This document shows positions 1-8,867 of a stretch of DNA of 49,125 nt, piece after piece; position 1 is the first letter of the stretch, and each line of letters begins with the position of its first letter. This DNA is from Nitratireductor sp. (lineage in GTDB: Bacteria > Pseudomonadota > Alphaproteobacteria > Rhizobiales > Rhizobiaceae): the NCBI GenBank assembly GCA_020441665.1, contig JAGRLT010000072.1:1-49125 (forward strand). The letters are read 5' to 3'. Both the position numbers and the translations under genes were made by a program. The notes under the pieces are model-generated. The model searched no databases. It saw nothing but the letters and a program-made list of their open reading frames with translations, and was not told where the DNA came from.

Positions 1-1
1 A

Positions 2-52
2 ACACAGGATAAGGCAACGGACTTTGCTGACCTGTTCAAACCCAGCTATTAG
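2..52 (+). CDS. Possible C-terminal end of an upstream protein (partial)
   Basis: An open frame enters from the left edge and stops at TAG 50-52, reading TQDKATDFADLFKPSY. Two stem-loops follow within 15 to 65 bases, as expected after the end of a gene. Only 16 residues are visible, so the family cannot be recognised and the frame could be accidental. Confidence 0.3.
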   Translation, partial: TQDKATDFADLFKPSY

Positions 53-62
53 AAACTAGCAA

Positions 63-117
63 AACCACTTCCAGTGGTTCAAGCGAAGCGTTTCAAACCT
101 CCGCCTCTGGCGGAGGT
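63..117 (+). terminator. Two stem-loops ahead of hupB, probable terminator of the upstream gene
   Basis: The first hairpin is AACCACT-tcc-AGTGGTT (63-79). The second is a perfect 9-bp stem, ACCTCCGCC-tct-GGCGGAGGT (97-117), followed by CACTGATTTTG. The second has the shape of an intrinsic terminator with a weak T-tract. They isolate hupB from whatever lies to the left. Confidence 0.6.
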
Positions 118-426
118 CACTGATTTTGTTCCTTCTTCCGTATCGGCCTGGCGCGGGGCGGGCGCGCGGTGGGACATGCGCCGCCGCGCGGAATCGAAGG
201 GGATTCGGTCCGGTCGGGCAGCGATTCGAAATGGGCTTCGCGGCGCGGAACGACAGGGTATTTCACCATGAAACGGGTCGATCAAACCTGTTGACAAGCG
301 GAAAATCCGGGCCGAATCGGGCGAAAAAGCCCAGAAAACAGGGATTCCGGTTGTATAGGCGGGCCTGAAAGTGCGATTTTGCGGAGTGCATGGCGCTTGC
401 GCCAACCTTAGTGAAAGGAAACTCAG
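118..426 (+). promoter_or_regulatory. hupB upstream region with a candidate promoter
   Basis: This 309-base stretch holds no convincing gene. TTGACA at 291-296 is a good -35 match; 17 bases later stands GAATCG (314-319), a poor -10. A separate TATAGG lies at 354-359. A ribosome binding site (GAAAGGAA, about 413-420) precedes the hupB ATG. The promoter assignment is tentative. Confidence 0.3.
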
Positions 427-702
427 ATGAACAAAAACGAGCTAGTTGCTTCCGTTGCAGAGAAGGCATCCCTTACCAAAGCCCAGGCAGCCGAAGCCGT
501 CGATGCGGTGCTCGATGGGATCACTGGAACACTGGCCTCCGGCGGCGATGTACGCCTGGTAGGGTTCGGCAATTTCGTCGTGGCGAACCGCAAGGCTACC
601 ACGGCCCGCAATCCGCAGACCGGCGCCACCATCAACGTGCCCGCTTCCCGCGCCCCGCGCTTCAAGCCGGGCAAGGCACTGAAGGACGCCGTCAACAGCT
701 AA
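427..702 (+). CDS. hupB: DNA-binding protein HU
   Basis: Nucleoid-associated protein of the HU/IHF family, which binds and bends DNA as a dimer. At 91 residues it has the usual HU length. It starts MNKNELVASVAEKA and carries the family core VGFGNFVVANRKA (about residues 45-57), followed by the beta-arm segment ARNPQTGATINVPAS, whose Pro intercalates in DNA, and the C-terminal FKPGKALKDAVN. The start is set by a good GAAAGGAA site 6-8 bases upstream. The gene is monocistronic: terminator-like hairpins lie before it and a strong terminator follows. Composition and codon use match a conserved chromosomal gene. Family identity is very secure; the symbol hupB rather than hupA is convention for a single HU gene in Alphaproteobacteria. 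Confidence 0.96.
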   Translation: MNKNELVASVAEKASLTKAQAAEAVDAVLDGITGTLASGGDVRLVGFGNFVVANRKATTARNPQTGATINVPASRAPRFKPGKALKDAVNS

Positions 703-759
703 GGCAGATCGGACGCCACGGGGTATTGCCCGGGCGTTTGGCCAAGACATGCGAAAGAG

Positions 760-792
760 AACCGCCGTGGTATCCCGCGGCGGTTTCATTTT
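760..792 (+). terminator. Rho-independent terminator of hupB
   Basis: An 11-bp stem with one wobble pair, AACCGCCGTGG (760-770) and CCGCGGCGGTT (775-785), has loop TATC and is followed by TCATTTT. It lies 58 bases after the hupB stop and separates hupB from the ABC transporter operon. Confidence 0.8.
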
Positions 793-896
793 GTGAATAA
801 GTCCGCGCAATGCGAACAGTGCCGTCGGCCCTCTGGACAAGAAGCCGAGAATGCGCCCTATTGATCGTCGCAGTGACTTTGACGAAAAGGGAATTC

Positions 897-2480
897 ATGA
901 CGGGAGGGTCTGCGGCAACGCTGCTGGAAGTGCGGGGGCTGACCAAGATATTCGGGTCGCTCAAGGCGAACGATTCACTCGATCTCAAAATCGGCAAGGG
1001 CGAGATCCATGCGCTTCTCGGCGAAAATGGCGCCGGCAAGTCGACGCTCGTCAAGATGCTCTATGGTTCGCTGCAGCCGAGTTCGGGCGAAATTCTCTGG
1101 AAGGGCGAGCCGACCGTCATTCGCAATCCCTCGACGGCACGGACACTCGGCATCGGAATGGTGTTTCAGCATTTCTCGCTGTTCGAATCGCTCACCGTCG
1201 CCGACAACATCGTCCTGTCGCTCGGTGCCGGACATACGCTGGAGCAGGTCGCCCGGGACGCCGAAAGGCTTTCCGCCGAATACGGCCTGCCGCTGAAGGC
1301 CGATTCCCATATCGGCGACCTTTCGGTCGGCGAGCGCCAGCGGGTCGAGATCGTGCGCTGCCTGCTGCAGGACCCCGAACTGATCATTCTCGACGAGCCG
1401 ACCTCGGTGCTGACGCCGCAGGAGGCTGAAAACCTGTTCGTGACGCTGAAGCGACTGCGCGACGAGGGCCGCTCCATTCTCTACATCTCGCACCGGCTCG
1501 AGGAAGTGAAGGTGATGTGCGACCGGGCGACCATCCTGCGCCACGGCAGGGTGGTGGGCGAATGCGATCCGCGCCAGGAAACGGCGGCGAGCCTCGCTTC
1601 GCTGATGGTCGGCTCCGACGTCGCCGAGGTCCGGCGCAAGGCCGCGGACCGCGCCGCGGGCGAGGTACTGCTCGATATCCGCGGCGCCAGCCTGCCGCCG
1701 GCAACCCCGTTCTCGATCGCGCTCAAGGACATCTCGATGCAGGTACGCGCCGGAGAGATCGTCGGCATTGCCGGTGTCGCGGGCAATGGCCAGAGCGAGC
1801 TCTTCAATCTGGTATCCGGCGAGGTCGCCAGCCGCGCCGACGCGATATCGATGCGGGGCGAGGCGATCGGCAATCTCGGCATCAACGAGCGCCGCCGCAA
1901 GGGCGCCGCCTTCGTACCGGAAGAGCGTCTCGGCCATGGCGCGGTGCCCGGCATGACGCTGACCGACAATCTGCTGCTGGCGCGTCATGCATCCGACACG
2001 GTCGCCTTTCAGCGTCTCGGCAGATTGGGCGTCATCTGGAGCGATATGGTCACCCAGGCGACGAAGCGCATCTGCGACGAGATGGATGTGCGCAAATCGG
2101 CGGAAAATCCCGTCGCCTCGGCGCTCTCGGGCGGCAATCTGCAGAAGTTCATCATGGGTCGTGAACTCGACCGCCAGCCGGCCGTGCTGATCGTCAACCA
2201 GCCGACCTGGGGCGTCGATGCGGGGGCGGCAAGCCGCATCCGCCAGGCGCTGATCGATCTCGCCGCATCCGGTTCCGCCGTGCTGGTGATCTCGCAGGAT
2301 CTCGATGAAATCTTCGAGGTCTGCGACCGCATTCTGGTGATGCATGACGGCAGGATCGCGGAAGCGGGATCGGCGGCCGAGGCGACACGGGAAAAGATCG
2401 GCCTGCTGATGGGCGGCGCCCATACCGAGCGGGTCGCCGACAACGCCACCGAGACCGGGGAGGGTGCTCATGCGCATTGA
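897..2480 (+). CDS. ABC transporter ATP-binding protein, nucleoside/BMP type (two fused ATPase domains)
   Basis: Energising subunit of an importer for nucleosides or related solutes, at the inner face of the cytoplasmic membrane. 527 residues with two ABC cassettes in tandem, as in the RbsA/YufO (NupA) group. The N-terminal cassette has Walker A GENGAGKST (residues 42-50), signature LSVGERQRVEI and Walker B LIILDEPTSVL. The C-terminal cassette has a degenerate Walker A (GIAGVAGNGQSE) and signature LSGGNLQKFIMGRE. The ATG at 897 is chosen because AAAAGGGA lies 4-5 bases upstream and the conserved fold begins there; an in-frame ATG at 810 would add 29 unconserved residues. It is the first gene of a four-gene operon, and the first permease ATG lies inside its 3' end. 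The partner BMP-family binding protein argues for nucleosides over simple sugars. Substrate not proven. Confidence 0.92.
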   Translation: MTGGSAATLLEVRGLTKIFGSLKANDSLDLKIGKGEIHALLGENGAGKSTLVKMLYGSLQPSSGEILWKGEPTVIRNPSTARTLGIGMVFQHFSLFESLTVADNIVLSLGAGHTLEQVARDAERLSAEYGLPLKADSHIGDLSVGERQRVEIVRCLLQDPELIILDEPTSVLTPQEAENLFVTLKRLRDEGRSILYISHRLEEVKVMCDRATILRHGRVVGECDPRQETAASLASLMVGSDVAEVRRKAADRAAGEVLLDIRGASLPPATPFSIALKDISMQVRAGEIVGIAGVAGNGQSELFNLVSGEVASRADAISMRGEAIGNLGINERRRKGAAFVPEERLGHGAVPGMTLTDNLLLARHASDTVAFQRLGRLGVIWSDMVTQATKRICDEMDVRKSAENPVASALSGGNLQKFIMGRELDRQPAVLIVNQPTWGVDAGAASRIRQALIDLAASGSAVLVISQDLDEIFEVCDRILVMHDGRIAEAGSAAEATREKIGLLMGGAHTERVADNATETGEGAHAH

Positions 2481-3558
2481 GGTTTCCCGCCGCCAGATGC
2501 CTTCGCGCGCCTTCGCCTATCTCTCGCCGGCGATCGCGCTGGCGCTGACCATGGTGCTCGGGGCGGTCGTCTTCATGGCGCTCGGCAAGAGTCCGACCGC
2601 CGCACTCTATTCCTACTTCATCGAGCCGCTGACCGAGACCTGGTCGCTGCATGAACTGCTGATCAAGGCGACGCCGCTCATCCTCATCTCTGTCGGCCTG
2701 TCGGTCTGTTATCTCTCCAACAACTGGAACATCGGCGCCGAAGGCCAGTATCTGATGGGGGCGGTGGCCGGATCGGCGATCCCCGTGCTGATGCCGGAAT
2801 TCCAGTCCTTCATCACCCTGCCGCTGATGCTGCTGCTGGCCATGGCGGGCGGGGCGGCCTATGCGGCGATCCCCGCCTTCCTCAAGACGCGCTTCAACAC
2901 CAATGAAATCCTCACCAGCCTGATGCTGGTCTATGTGGCGCAACTATTCGTCGACTGGCTGGTGCGCGGGCCGTGGCGCAATCCGCAGGGTTTCAGCTTT
3001 CCCGGCACCATCACCTTCAACGATTATGCCCTGCTGCCGGAAATCTTCCCGGCTTCGGGCCGGGCCAATTTCGGCATTCTTTTCGCCCTCGTCGCCGCGC
3101 TGCTGGTCTGGCTGATGCTGCGCAAGACCATGAAGGGCTTCGAAATCCGCGTCCTGGGACAGAACCCGCGCGCCGGGCGGTTCGCCGGGTTTTCGGCCGC
3201 CAAGATGACGTTCTTCGCCTTCCTGCTGTCGGGCGCGCTGGCCGGCCTTGCCGGTATCATCGAGGTCGCCGGCGCCGTGCAGCATCTCAACGAGAAGCTT
3301 TCCGCCGGCTACGGTTTCGCCGCGATCATCGTCGTCTTCCTGGGCCGGCTCAATCCGGCCGGGGCCGTGGTCGCCGGTCTCGTGCTGGCGCTTACCTATC
3401 TCGGCGGCGAGGCGGCGCAGATCTCGCTGCAGATCTCGGACAAGTCGGCGCGCGTCTTCCAGGGCATGCTGCTCTTCCTGGTGCTCGCCAGCGACACGCT
3501 CATTCACTACCGGATCCGGTTCGTGACCTCCGGGGCGGCGGCGCAGGAGGCGAACTGA
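2470..3558 (+). CDS. ABC transporter permease, nucleoside/BMP type (first)
   Basis: Membrane subunit of the importer, of the BPD_transp_2 family (LivH/RbsC/YufP-like). 362 residues with about nine hydrophobic segments, starting with a long N-terminal helix (ALALTMVLGAVVFMAL). The family stretch SVGLSVCYLSNNWNIGAEGQ (about residues 75-94) is typical of the first permease of BMP-type transporters. The ATG at 2470 follows GGGGAGGG at 2457-2464 with good spacing; a GTG at 2464 lies inside that ribosome site and is unlikely. It overlaps the end of the ATPase gene by 11 bases, so translation is probably coupled. It should form a heterodimer with the next gene product. Confidence 0.9.
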   Translation: MRIEVSRRQMPSRAFAYLSPAIALALTMVLGAVVFMALGKSPTAALYSYFIEPLTETWSLHELLIKATPLILISVGLSVCYLSNNWNIGAEGQYLMGAVAGSAIPVLMPEFQSFITLPLMLLLAMAGGAAYAAIPAFLKTRFNTNEILTSLMLVYVAQLFVDWLVRGPWRNPQGFSFPGTITFNDYALLPEIFPASGRANFGILFALVAALLVWLMLRKTMKGFEIRVLGQNPRAGRFAGFSAAKMTFFAFLLSGALAGLAGIIEVAGAVQHLNEKLSAGYGFAAIIVVFLGRLNPAGAVVAGLVLALTYLGGEAAQISLQISDKSARVFQGMLLFLVLASDTLIHYRIRFVTSGAAAQEAN

Positions 3559-3559
3559 G

Positions 3560-4534
3560 ATGGGCATGTTCGAGGCCATATTGCTGACCGTTTTTGCCGC
3601 GGCAACGCCCTTGCTGCTGGCGGCCATCGGCGAACTCGTCACCGAGCGTTCCGGCGTGCTCAATCTGGGCGTCGAGGGCATGATGATCATGGGCGCGGTG
3701 GCCGGTTTCGCCTTCGCCCAGATCACCGGCAATCCCTATCTCGGCGCGCTGGGCGGCATGGTGGCGGGCGCACTGTTCTCGCTGCTGTTCGCCTTCCTGG
3801 CGATCACCCTCGTCACCAACCAAGTCGCGACCGGCCTCGCGCTGACCATTCTGGGCCTTGGCCTTTCGGGGCTCTGGGGCGAAGCCTTTATCGGCGTTCC
3901 AGGGGTGAAACTCACGCCGATCGTCATCCCGCTGCTGTCGGACATTCCGCTGATCGGCCGGCTCTTCTTTGCCCAGGACATCCTGTTCTACGTGTCGATC
4001 GCGCTCGTCTTCGCGGTCTCCTGGTTCCTGTTCAAAACCAAGGCCGGCCTGATCCTGCGAAGCGTCGGCGACAGCCACGGCTCGGCCCACGCGCTGGGCA
4101 TCAATGTGGCGCGGGTGCGCTATCTCGCGGTGATGTTCGGCGGTGCCTGTGCCGGGCTCGGCGGCGCGCATCTGTCGCTCGTCTATACGACCCAATGGAT
4201 CGAGAACATGACCGCGGGCAGGGGCTGGATCGCCCTGGCGCTGGTGGTCTTCGCCTCATGGCGCCCCTTGCGGATCCTGCTCGGCGCCTATCTCTTCGGC
4301 GCGATCACCATCCTGCAACTGCACATCCAGGCGCTTAACCTGAGCGATCTCGAATTCCTGCCGGCGCCGATCTACGGGCTGATGAGCGTGCTCAAGTCGA
4401 TACCGTCGCAATTCCTCTCCTCCTTGCCCTATCTTGCGACCATCGTCGTGCTTGTGCTGATATCGCGAAACCGCAGACTGACCCTGATCAACACGCCCGC
4501 CATGCTCGGGCAGGGCTTTGTGCCGGATCGGTAG
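3560..4534 (+). CDS. ABC transporter permease, nucleoside/BMP type (second)
   Basis: Second membrane subunit (YufQ-like, BPD_transp_2 family), 324 residues and highly hydrophobic. The segment AAIGELVTERSGVLNLGVEG near the N terminus is a hallmark of this permease class, and GRGWIALALVVFASWRPL lies in the C-terminal half. One base separates it from the previous stop, and CAGGAGG at 3544-3550 serves as its ribosome site. Paired permeases with different N-terminal halves are normal for nucleoside importers. The binding protein follows 48 bases later with no terminator between. Confidence 0.9.
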   Translation: MGMFEAILLTVFAAATPLLLAAIGELVTERSGVLNLGVEGMMIMGAVAGFAFAQITGNPYLGALGGMVAGALFSLLFAFLAITLVTNQVATGLALTILGLGLSGLWGEAFIGVPGVKLTPIVIPLLSDIPLIGRLFFAQDILFYVSIALVFAVSWFLFKTKAGLILRSVGDSHGSAHALGINVARVRYLAVMFGGACAGLGGAHLSLVYTTQWIENMTAGRGWIALALVVFASWRPLRILLGAYLFGAITILQLHIQALNLSDLEFLPAPIYGLMSVLKSIPSQFLSSLPYLATIVVLVLISRNRRLTLINTPAMLGQGFVPDR

Positions 4535-4582
4535 GATCCGAAACCAGAACCAACCCACGCTTAACCTACGGGAGAAACTTCC

Positions 4583-5665
4583 ATGAAAAAAATGCTCGGC
4601 ATCATTGCCGCCTTCGCCATTGCGCTCAGCGCCAGTCCGGCGCTTTCGGCAAGCCATACGATGGAGAAGGTCAAGGCCTGCTTCATCTATGTCGGCCCCA
4701 TCGGCGATTTCGGCTATTCCTACCAGCACGATCAGGGCCGCCTCCACCTCGAGGAAGCGCTCGGCGACAAGGTGGAGACCGCCTATCTGGAAAGCGTGCC
4801 GGAAGGGGCGGATGCGGAGCGCGCCATCGAGCGCTTCGCGCGGTCGGGCTGCAACATCATCTTCACCACCTCCTTCGGCTACATGGACGCGACCAACAAG
4901 GTCGCCGGCAAGTTTCCCGACGTGAAATTCGAGCATGCCACGGGCTACAAGCGCGAGCATCCCAATGTCTCGACCTACAATTCGAAGTTCTATGAGGGCC
5001 GCTACATCCAGGGCCAGATCGCCGCGAAAATGTCGAAAGTCGGCGTCGCCGGATACATCGCGTCCTTCCCGATCCCCGAAGTGGTGATGGGCATCAATTC
5101 CTTCGTGCTCGGCGCGCAGTCGGTCAATCCCGACTTCAAGCTGAAGGTCGTGTGGGCCAATACCTGGATCGATCCGGGCAAGGAAGCGGACGCCGCCAAG
5201 GCGCTGATCGACCAGGGCGCCGACATCATCACCCAGCACACCGATTCCACCGCCCCCATGCAGGTGGCCACCGAACGCGGCATCAAGGCGTTCGGCCAGG
5301 CTTCGGACATGATCAGGTTCGGCCCGCAAACCCAGTTGACGGCGGTCGTCGACGATTGGGGCCCTTACTACGTCAAGCGGGTTAGCGCTCTGCTCGACGG
5401 CACATGGGAGCAGGTCGATGTCTGGGGCGGCATGAAGGAAGGCCATGTGGTCATGGCGCCCTATACCAACATGCCCGACGACGTGAAGGCGCTGGCCGAG
5501 GAGACCGAGGCCAAGATCAAGTCCGGCGCGTTCGATCCCTTCACCGGTCCGGTCAAGAAGCAGGACGGTTCCGACTGGCTGGCTGAAGGCGAGGTGGCCG
5601 ATCCCGGCGTGCTGCTCGGCATGAACTTCTATGTCGCCGGCGTCGACGATCAGTTGCCGCAGTAA
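4583..5665 (+). CDS. BMP family ABC transporter substrate-binding protein
   Basis: Periplasmic solute-binding protein of the Bmp/Med (PnrA-like) family, which usually binds purine nucleosides. 360 residues. A signal peptide with a Lys-Lys start and hydrophobic core (about residues 5-20) probably ends near ALSA-SH (about residue 23); there is no lipobox Cys, so it should be soluble. Family features in the mature part include FIYVGPIGDFGYSYQHDQGR near the start, IIFTTSFGYMD, a GRYIQGQIAA segment and QHTDSTAPMQVA. The start has a GGGAGAA site. It is the last gene of the operon, followed 23 bases later by a strong terminator. Some Bmp relatives bind other ligands (for example autoinducer-2 or thiamine-like compounds), so the ligand remains open. 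Confidence 0.92.
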   Translation: MKKMLGIIAAFAIALSASPALSASHTMEKVKACFIYVGPIGDFGYSYQHDQGRLHLEEALGDKVETAYLESVPEGADAERAIERFARSGCNIIFTTSFGYMDATNKVAGKFPDVKFEHATGYKREHPNVSTYNSKFYEGRYIQGQIAAKMSKVGVAGYIASFPIPEVVMGINSFVLGAQSVNPDFKLKVVWANTWIDPGKEADAAKALIDQGADIITQHTDSTAPMQVATERGIKAFGQASDMIRFGPQTQLTAVVDDWGPYYVKRVSALLDGTWEQVDVWGGMKEGHVVMAPYTNMPDDVKALAEETEAKIKSGAFDPFTGPVKKQDGSDWLAEGEVADPGVLLGMNFYVAGVDDQLPQ

Positions 5666-5688
5666 GCTCCGGCACGACATCGCTGCGG

Positions 5689-5721
5689 AAGGCCGGCCGA
5701 TGCGCCGGCCTTTCTGCTTTT
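5689..5721 (+). terminator. Rho-independent terminator of the nucleoside transporter operon
   Basis: A perfect 9-bp stem, AAGGCCGGC (5689-5697) and GCCGGCCTT (5704-5712), is followed by TCTGCTTTT. It stands directly after the binding-protein stop. Confidence 0.85.
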
Positions 5722-5747
5722 GGCGGGGCGGCGGGCTGGATCGGACT

Positions 5748-5791
5748 TGAAAACTGCCTGAAAACCGCTTGAAAACCGCTTGAAAACCGCT
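5748..5791. repeat. 11-bp tandem repeat, four units, matching the tRNA-Ser anticodon arm
   Basis: Four head-to-tail units: TGAAAACTGCC (5748-5758) then three exact TGAAAACCGCT units (5759-5769, 5770-5780, 5781-5791). The junction 12-mer CTTGAAAACCGC occurs again at 5884-5895, in the anticodon loop and 3' stem of the tRNA-Ser gene about 90 bases downstream. The repeat is non-coding. Confidence 0.85.
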
Positions 5792-5851
5792 GGCGGATGG
5801 CGCATTAGGCGAAACATCAGGTGCCCCGACAGGCGTCCTGACAGGCACACT

Positions 5852-5941
<90 letters not shown>

Positions 5942-6086
5942 TCTATTTTGCTCACGGCGGTTTCGCTACGCTCAACGCCTGCGCGGCCTGATCGGCCGGC
6001 AGCCTCTTCGGCTGCTTGATCGACGTTCAAACTCTACCCCCGACTCTCCGCCAATCGCCGCCGATTGCCGCGCTGAGGCTGCGCGC

Positions 6087-6850
6087 TCAGCCCCGGTGGC
6101 GCGGCAGCCAGCCGAGCGTCTTTGCTGTCGGACCTCGCGGCCTGTATTCGGCGCCAAGCGGCCTGTCGTATCCCAGTCGGTCGATCAGGTCGAAGACATG
6201 TTCATAGCGCAACTCTCCCCGGTCGGGCGGGCCACGGTCGGGAACCGAGGCAAACTGGATGTGCCCTATGCGCGGCAGGAGGGCCTCGATGCGATGGCTC
6301 ACATCGCCCTCCATCAGTTGCACATGGTAGCAATCGAACAGGAGCTTGAGGTTGTCGGCGCCGACACGGTCGATGACCGAGACGGCCTGCATGGTAGTCG
6401 TCAGGAAATAGCCCGGCGCGTCGTAGCGGTTCAGCGGTTCGATCAGGACTGTGATCCCATGCGGCGCGGCGGCGCGGCAGGCATAGGAGAGGTTGTCGCG
6501 ATAGGCCGCATCCGCCGCCTCGCCCTCGGCAAAACCGGCATGACATGGATGCTGGCGGCACCGACGGCGCGCGCATAGGCGATGGCCTCGTCGATCGCGG
6601 CCCGCGCCTCCCGGGTGCGGCCTGGAAGTGCAGCCAGACCGTTATCGCCCGCGCCGGGATCACCGCGCCGGGTGTTGAGGGCCAGCATTTCCAGCCCGGT
6701 CCGGCCGAGCGCGGCCGCGACCTCCTGCGCTGGCGTGTCGTATGGCCAATGGCATTCGACGGCGTCGAACCCGGCTGCCGCCGCCGCATCGATCGCCTCG
6801 GGCAGGGAAAGCTCGGTCCAGAGGAAGCCCAGATTGGCGGAGAACTTCAT
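6087..6850 (-). pseudogene. otnI: 2-oxo-tetronate isomerase (hydroxypyruvate isomerase family), frameshifted
   Basis: TIM-barrel isomerase of the Hyi/OtnI family, which interconverts 2-oxo- and 3-oxo-tetronates in four-carbon acid sugar catabolism. The frame from ATG 6850 reads MKFSANLGFLWTEL and continues to IHVMP near 6536. There one base is missing: the following frame resumes FAEGEAADAAYRDNLSYAC and runs without a stop to TGA 6089-6087. Joined, the two parts give about 254 residues, the normal family length, with the metal-site regions LIEPLNRYDAPG and LGAEYRPRG intact. The sequence around the break is CCGGTTTT; one more G or T restores the frame. The start overlaps the otnC stop (TGATG). 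Either a sequencing slip in a short homopolymer or a very recent inactivation; nothing else is decayed. Confidence 0.85.
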
Positions 6851-7497
6851 CAGTCCCATTCCACGTCGAAGGTTTCGATCAGCCGCGCGATATCGCCGGC
6901 TGCCAGTCCGCGCGGTGCGTGGCCGCGCGTCAGCATTGCCAGCCGCGCCGTGTCTTCCAGTTCCTCGATGGCGTTGCAGGCCGCCTCGACATCCTTGCCG
7001 GCGACCACCGGCCCGTGATTGGCCAGCATGACCGCCGACCGTTTGCCGGCCAGCCCCCGGACCGCATCGCCCATCGCCGGATCGCCGGGCAGAAAGAACG
7101 GCAGGAGCCTGACCTTGCCGAGTTTCATGATCGCATAGGGCGTGAGGGCGGGCAGGAAGTTGTCGGGATCGACATCCGGCATCATCGAAAGCGCGACGGA
7201 ATGGCACGAATGCAGATGGACCACCGCTCCGGCGGTCGAGCGCGTATCGTAGAAGGTCCTGTGCAGCGATATCTCCTTTGTCGGAGGGTCGCCGCCGACG
7301 AGAACACCGCTGTCGTCGAACCGGCTGAGCCGGGCCGGATCGAGCCGCCCGAAGCTGGCACCGGTCGGACTGACCAGGAGGCCACCGTCAGGCGTTCTGG
7401 CCGAGATATTCCCCGTGCTGCCACCCGTCAGGCCACGGTTGAACATCGATTCGGCCAGACGGCAGATCTGCTCGCGAAGGACGGTCTCCCGGGTCAT
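6850..7497 (-). CDS. otnC: 3-oxo-tetronate 4-phosphate decarboxylase (class II aldolase family)
   Basis: Zinc-dependent class II aldolase/adducin-fold enzyme. In the OtnK-OtnC pathway it decarboxylates 3-oxo-tetronate 4-phosphate to dihydroxyacetone phosphate and CO2. 215 residues. Visible family features: GGSTGNISAR (phosphate-binding loop, near residue 25), the catalytic-Glu segment TKEISLHR, the metal-binding pair in VVHLHSCHSVAL and the third His in ANHGPVVAG. The start at 7497 is chosen over 7509 because it overlaps the otnK stop as TGATG, the same arrangement as the otnC/otnI junction. The gene lies between otnK and otnI, the standard set for L- or D-threonate and D-erythronate use. No tetronate dehydrogenase (LtnD/DenD type) is seen in the operon. 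L-fuculose-phosphate aldolase-like activity is excluded mainly by context. Confidence 0.9.
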   Translation of the reverse strand: MTRETVLREQICRLAESMFNRGLTGGSTGNISARTPDGGLLVSPTGASFGRLDPARLSRFDDSGVLVGGDPPTKEISLHRTFYDTRSTAGAVVHLHSCHSVALSMMPDVDPDNFLPALTPYAIMKLGKVRLLPFFLPGDPAMGDAVRGLAGKRSAVMLANHGPVVAGKDVEAACNAIEELEDTARLAMLTRGHAPRGLAAGDIARLIETFDVEWD

Positions 7498-8774
7498 CAA
7501 GCGCCCCATTGCGGCTCGTCACCGGCCAGCACGGCGGCGGCCTTGACGAAGAAATCCGGTGCGCCGAAATTCCCGGACTTCAATGCCAGCGTCAGCGGAG
7601 AGCCGACAGCCCGGAGTGCCGGCACGCCGGGGTCGATCTCCGGCCCGATCTCGAACGCGGGAAGCGACAGGGCGGCGACCACCGCACCGGAGGTCTCGCC
7701 ACCCGCCAGGATCAGCCGCGTGACGCCCCTGGGAACAACCAGCCGGGCAAGCGCGGAGAAGAACCCTTCGATCGCCTCGGCCACCCGTGCCTTGCCGTAT
7801 TTCTTCTGTGCCGAGGCGATGCCGTCGGGATCGGCGGAAGAGTAAGCGAGGGGCGGCCCGCCGGATTGCTGGTTTGCCAACATCCAGTCGGCGACGTCCG
7901 ACGGCTGGACCGTCCCGGCAAGGATGTCGTCAGCCGATACCGCGCGCGCCGGGAAATGCCGCGCATGCTCCTTGATCTGCCCGCGGCTCGCGACGGAGCA
8001 GGACCCGCAGATCGCGGCGGCGGGACCTGTCTCGCCCCGCCATTTCGTCTCAGCGTCGCCGAGAAGCCCGCGCAAGCGGAAATTTTGCGGCAAGCCGAGA
8101 CCGATCCCCGATCCGCCGCTTATCAGCACCTCGTCGGCGCAGGCATGCCCGATCGCGACAAGATCGCAATCGCGGATCGCATCGGTGACGATATAGCGTT
8201 CGCCCCGCGCCCGCGCGTCGTCGAGGGCCCGGCCGATCGCCTCGGCACCGGCATCGACAAGCGCGAACGGAACATGGCCGACCCTGTAATCCGTCTGAAG
8301 CGCCAGCCAGCGCCTCAGATCCGGATCGGTCATCGGCGTGAGCGGATGGTTCTCCATTCCAGACTGGTTGAGCAATCGATCCCCTACGAACAGATGTCCC
8401 TGATAGACCGAGCGCCCGGTTGCGGGGAAGGCGGGGCAAACCACCGCCCTGTCGGTGCCCAGCGCGCCGCAGAGCGCATCGAGCACCGGCCCGATATTGC
8501 CCGATGGGGTCGAATCGAAGGTCGAGCAATATTTGAACAGAAACTGCCGGCAACCCTGTTCCCGCAGCCAGGCGAGCGCCGCGAGCGACTGGGCGAGCGC
8601 ATCGGCGGCCTCGGCCGTCCGCGTTTTCAGAGCGACGACGCCGGCCTCCACATCGCCGCCCGCCGGTGCCGAGGGTGTGCCGTTATACTGCACAACGCGC
8701 ATGCCTCCTCTGGTCAGGATATTGGCGAGATCCGACGCGCCGGTGGCGTCATCCCCTATACAGCCGAGCAGCAT
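7497..8774 (-). CDS. otnK: 3-oxo-tetronate kinase (four-carbon acid sugar kinase family)
   Basis: ATP-dependent kinase of the former DUF1537 family that phosphorylates 3-oxo-tetronate at O4. 425 residues, the normal length. The N-terminal sugar-acid domain starts LLGCIGDDATGASDLANIL (the GDDxTGA motif); FKYCSTFDSTPSGNIGP is the second family signature near residue 100; the C-terminal nucleotide domain carries LILAGGETSGAVVAAL near residue 365. The ATG at 8774 has GGAAGGAACGG upstream. It lies 93 bases after the sugar ABC ATPase gene, with no terminator, so probably in the same operon. DUF1537 relatives also act on 3-oxo-isoapionate or other acid sugars, but the adjacent otnC and otnI favour tetronates. 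Confidence 0.9.
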   Translation of the reverse strand: MLLGCIGDDATGASDLANILTRGGMRVVQYNGTPSAPAGGDVEAGVVALKTRTAEAADALAQSLAALAWLREQGCRQFLFKYCSTFDSTPSGNIGPVLDALCGALGTDRAVVCPAFPATGRSVYQGHLFVGDRLLNQSGMENHPLTPMTDPDLRRWLALQTDYRVGHVPFALVDAGAEAIGRALDDARARGERYIVTDAIRDCDLVAIGHACADEVLISGGSGIGLGLPQNFRLRGLLGDAETKWRGETGPAAAICGSCSVASRGQIKEHARHFPARAVSADDILAGTVQPSDVADWMLANQQSGGPPLAYSSADPDGIASAQKKYGKARVAEAIEGFFSALARLVVPRGVTRLILAGGETSGAVVAALSLPAFEIGPEIDPGVPALRAVGSPLTLALKSGNFGAPDFFVKAAAVLAGDEPQWGA

Positions 8775-8867
8775 TTATCCGTTCCTTCCGCGCCCCGACG
8801 ATCGCCCCGTCGGCGGAACCGCAATTCATCTCCGGCATTCCGCATCCACGAAGCCGGATCGCGTCGT

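Noticed and set aside
975-2477. Long open frame on the minus strand opposite the nucleoside-transporter ATPase
   Set aside because: Shadow of the high-GC codon pattern; no ribosome site, and composition (many Arg, His, Asp, Gln) typical of antisense frames.
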